Assembly: GCA_021298875.1 (NCBI GenBank)
Contig: JAJTHJ010000388.1
Span: 1-6,115, forward strand
From: Burkholderiales bacterium
GTDB taxonomy: Bacteria; Pseudomonadota; Gammaproteobacteria; Burkholderiales; Burkholderiaceae_F
Direction of reading: 5' to 3'
Length of the DNA stretch: 6,115 nt
The first letter of the stretch is position 1. Each line of letters begins with the position of its first letter. A model generated the notes under the pieces. That model was given only the letters and a program-made list of their open reading frames with translations. It was not told where the DNA came from and searched no databases. Of the stretch, positions 5,971 through 6,115 are shown in pieces. The position numbers were made by a program, and so were the translations under genes.

Positions 5971-6115
5971 ATGCCCCGCAGCACCAAGATCGTCGCCACC
6001 CTTGGCCCCGCCTCCAGCGAGGCGCACACGCTGGTCAAGATGCTCGCCGCCGGCGTGGACGTGGTGCGCTTCAACTTCTCGCACGGCACCGCGGACGACC
6101 ACCGCGCGCGCGCCC
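5971..6115 (+). CDS. pyk: Pyruvate kinase, N-terminal part (3' end outside window)
   Basis: The first 48 codons are present and the gene runs off the window end. The translation begins MPRSTKIVATLGPASS and continues with LAAGVDVVRFNFSHGTADDH, the conserved N-terminal strand and FNFSHG segment of pyruvate kinase, which transfers phosphate from phosphoenolpyruvate to ADP in the last step of glycolysis. The Arg of VVRFNFSHG and the Asn and Ser that follow belong to the substrate and potassium binding site in the known family. The ATG at 5971 is the natural family start. As a core gene on the same strand it marks the right-hand edge of the defence region. RFNFSHG, where RLNFSHG is commoner, is a conservative change. 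Confidence 0.93.
   Translation, partial: MPRSTKIVATLGPASSEAHTLVKMLAAGVDVVRFNFSHGTADDHRARA

Noticed and set aside
1..6115. CRISPR array, tRNA or rRNA gene, insertion sequence or attachment repeats
   Set aside because: I saw no regularly spaced repeats, no tRNA-like cloverleaf, no transposase and no matching direct repeats at the edges. The gaps between genes are too short to hold such elements.

Overview
The window comes from a GC-rich bacterial chromosome; hand counts of several 60-base lines gave about 67-77% GC outside one internal segment. It is most likely proteobacterial. The start of pyruvate kinase at the right edge and the GC-biased codon use suggest a betaproteobacterium of the Burkholderiales or Rhodocyclales kind, but this is an impression, not a search result.

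All genes lie on the + strand. From left to right they are: (1) the C-terminal third or so of a type III-like restriction helicase/nuclease, ending in a PD-(D/E)XK-type nuclease core (2-1015, truncated by the window start); (2) a 72-base gap holding a candidate operator; (3) a VapBC/FitAB-type toxin-antitoxin pair, with a ribbon-helix-helix antitoxin (1088-1462) and a PIN-domain toxin (1462-1869) overlapping by one base; (4) an OLD-like AAA/ABC-type ATPase with a degenerate C-terminal TOPRIM-like region (1870-3591), whose start codon directly abuts the toxin stop; (5) a beta-class amino-methyltransferase of type III Mod type with a long C-terminal extension ending in a PKD-like strand pattern (3600-5879); (6) a 91-base gap with a perfect hairpin; (7) the first 48 codons of pyruvate kinase (5971 onward), a housekeeping gene that appears to mark the end of the defence island.

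The layout reads as a type III-like restriction-modification operon whose res and mod genes are separated by a 2.5-kb cassette of antitoxin, toxin and ATPase. The tight spacing from antitoxin to mod (overlap of 1, gap of 0, gap of 8 bases) suggests one transcript. The only obvious room for a promoter or operator inside the operon is just before the antitoxin. This raises the possibility that the antitoxin controls expression of the ATPase and the modification methyltransferase as well as its own toxin.

The second notable feature is a mosaic mod gene. The part encoding the target recognition domain (about 4145-4690) has clearly lower GC and different codon use from its flanks, as expected if the DNA-specificity module was exchanged by recombination. 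Each component belongs to a recognisable family. What is unusual is the arrangement, the mosaic specificity domain and the changed TOPRIM acidic motif of the ATPase.
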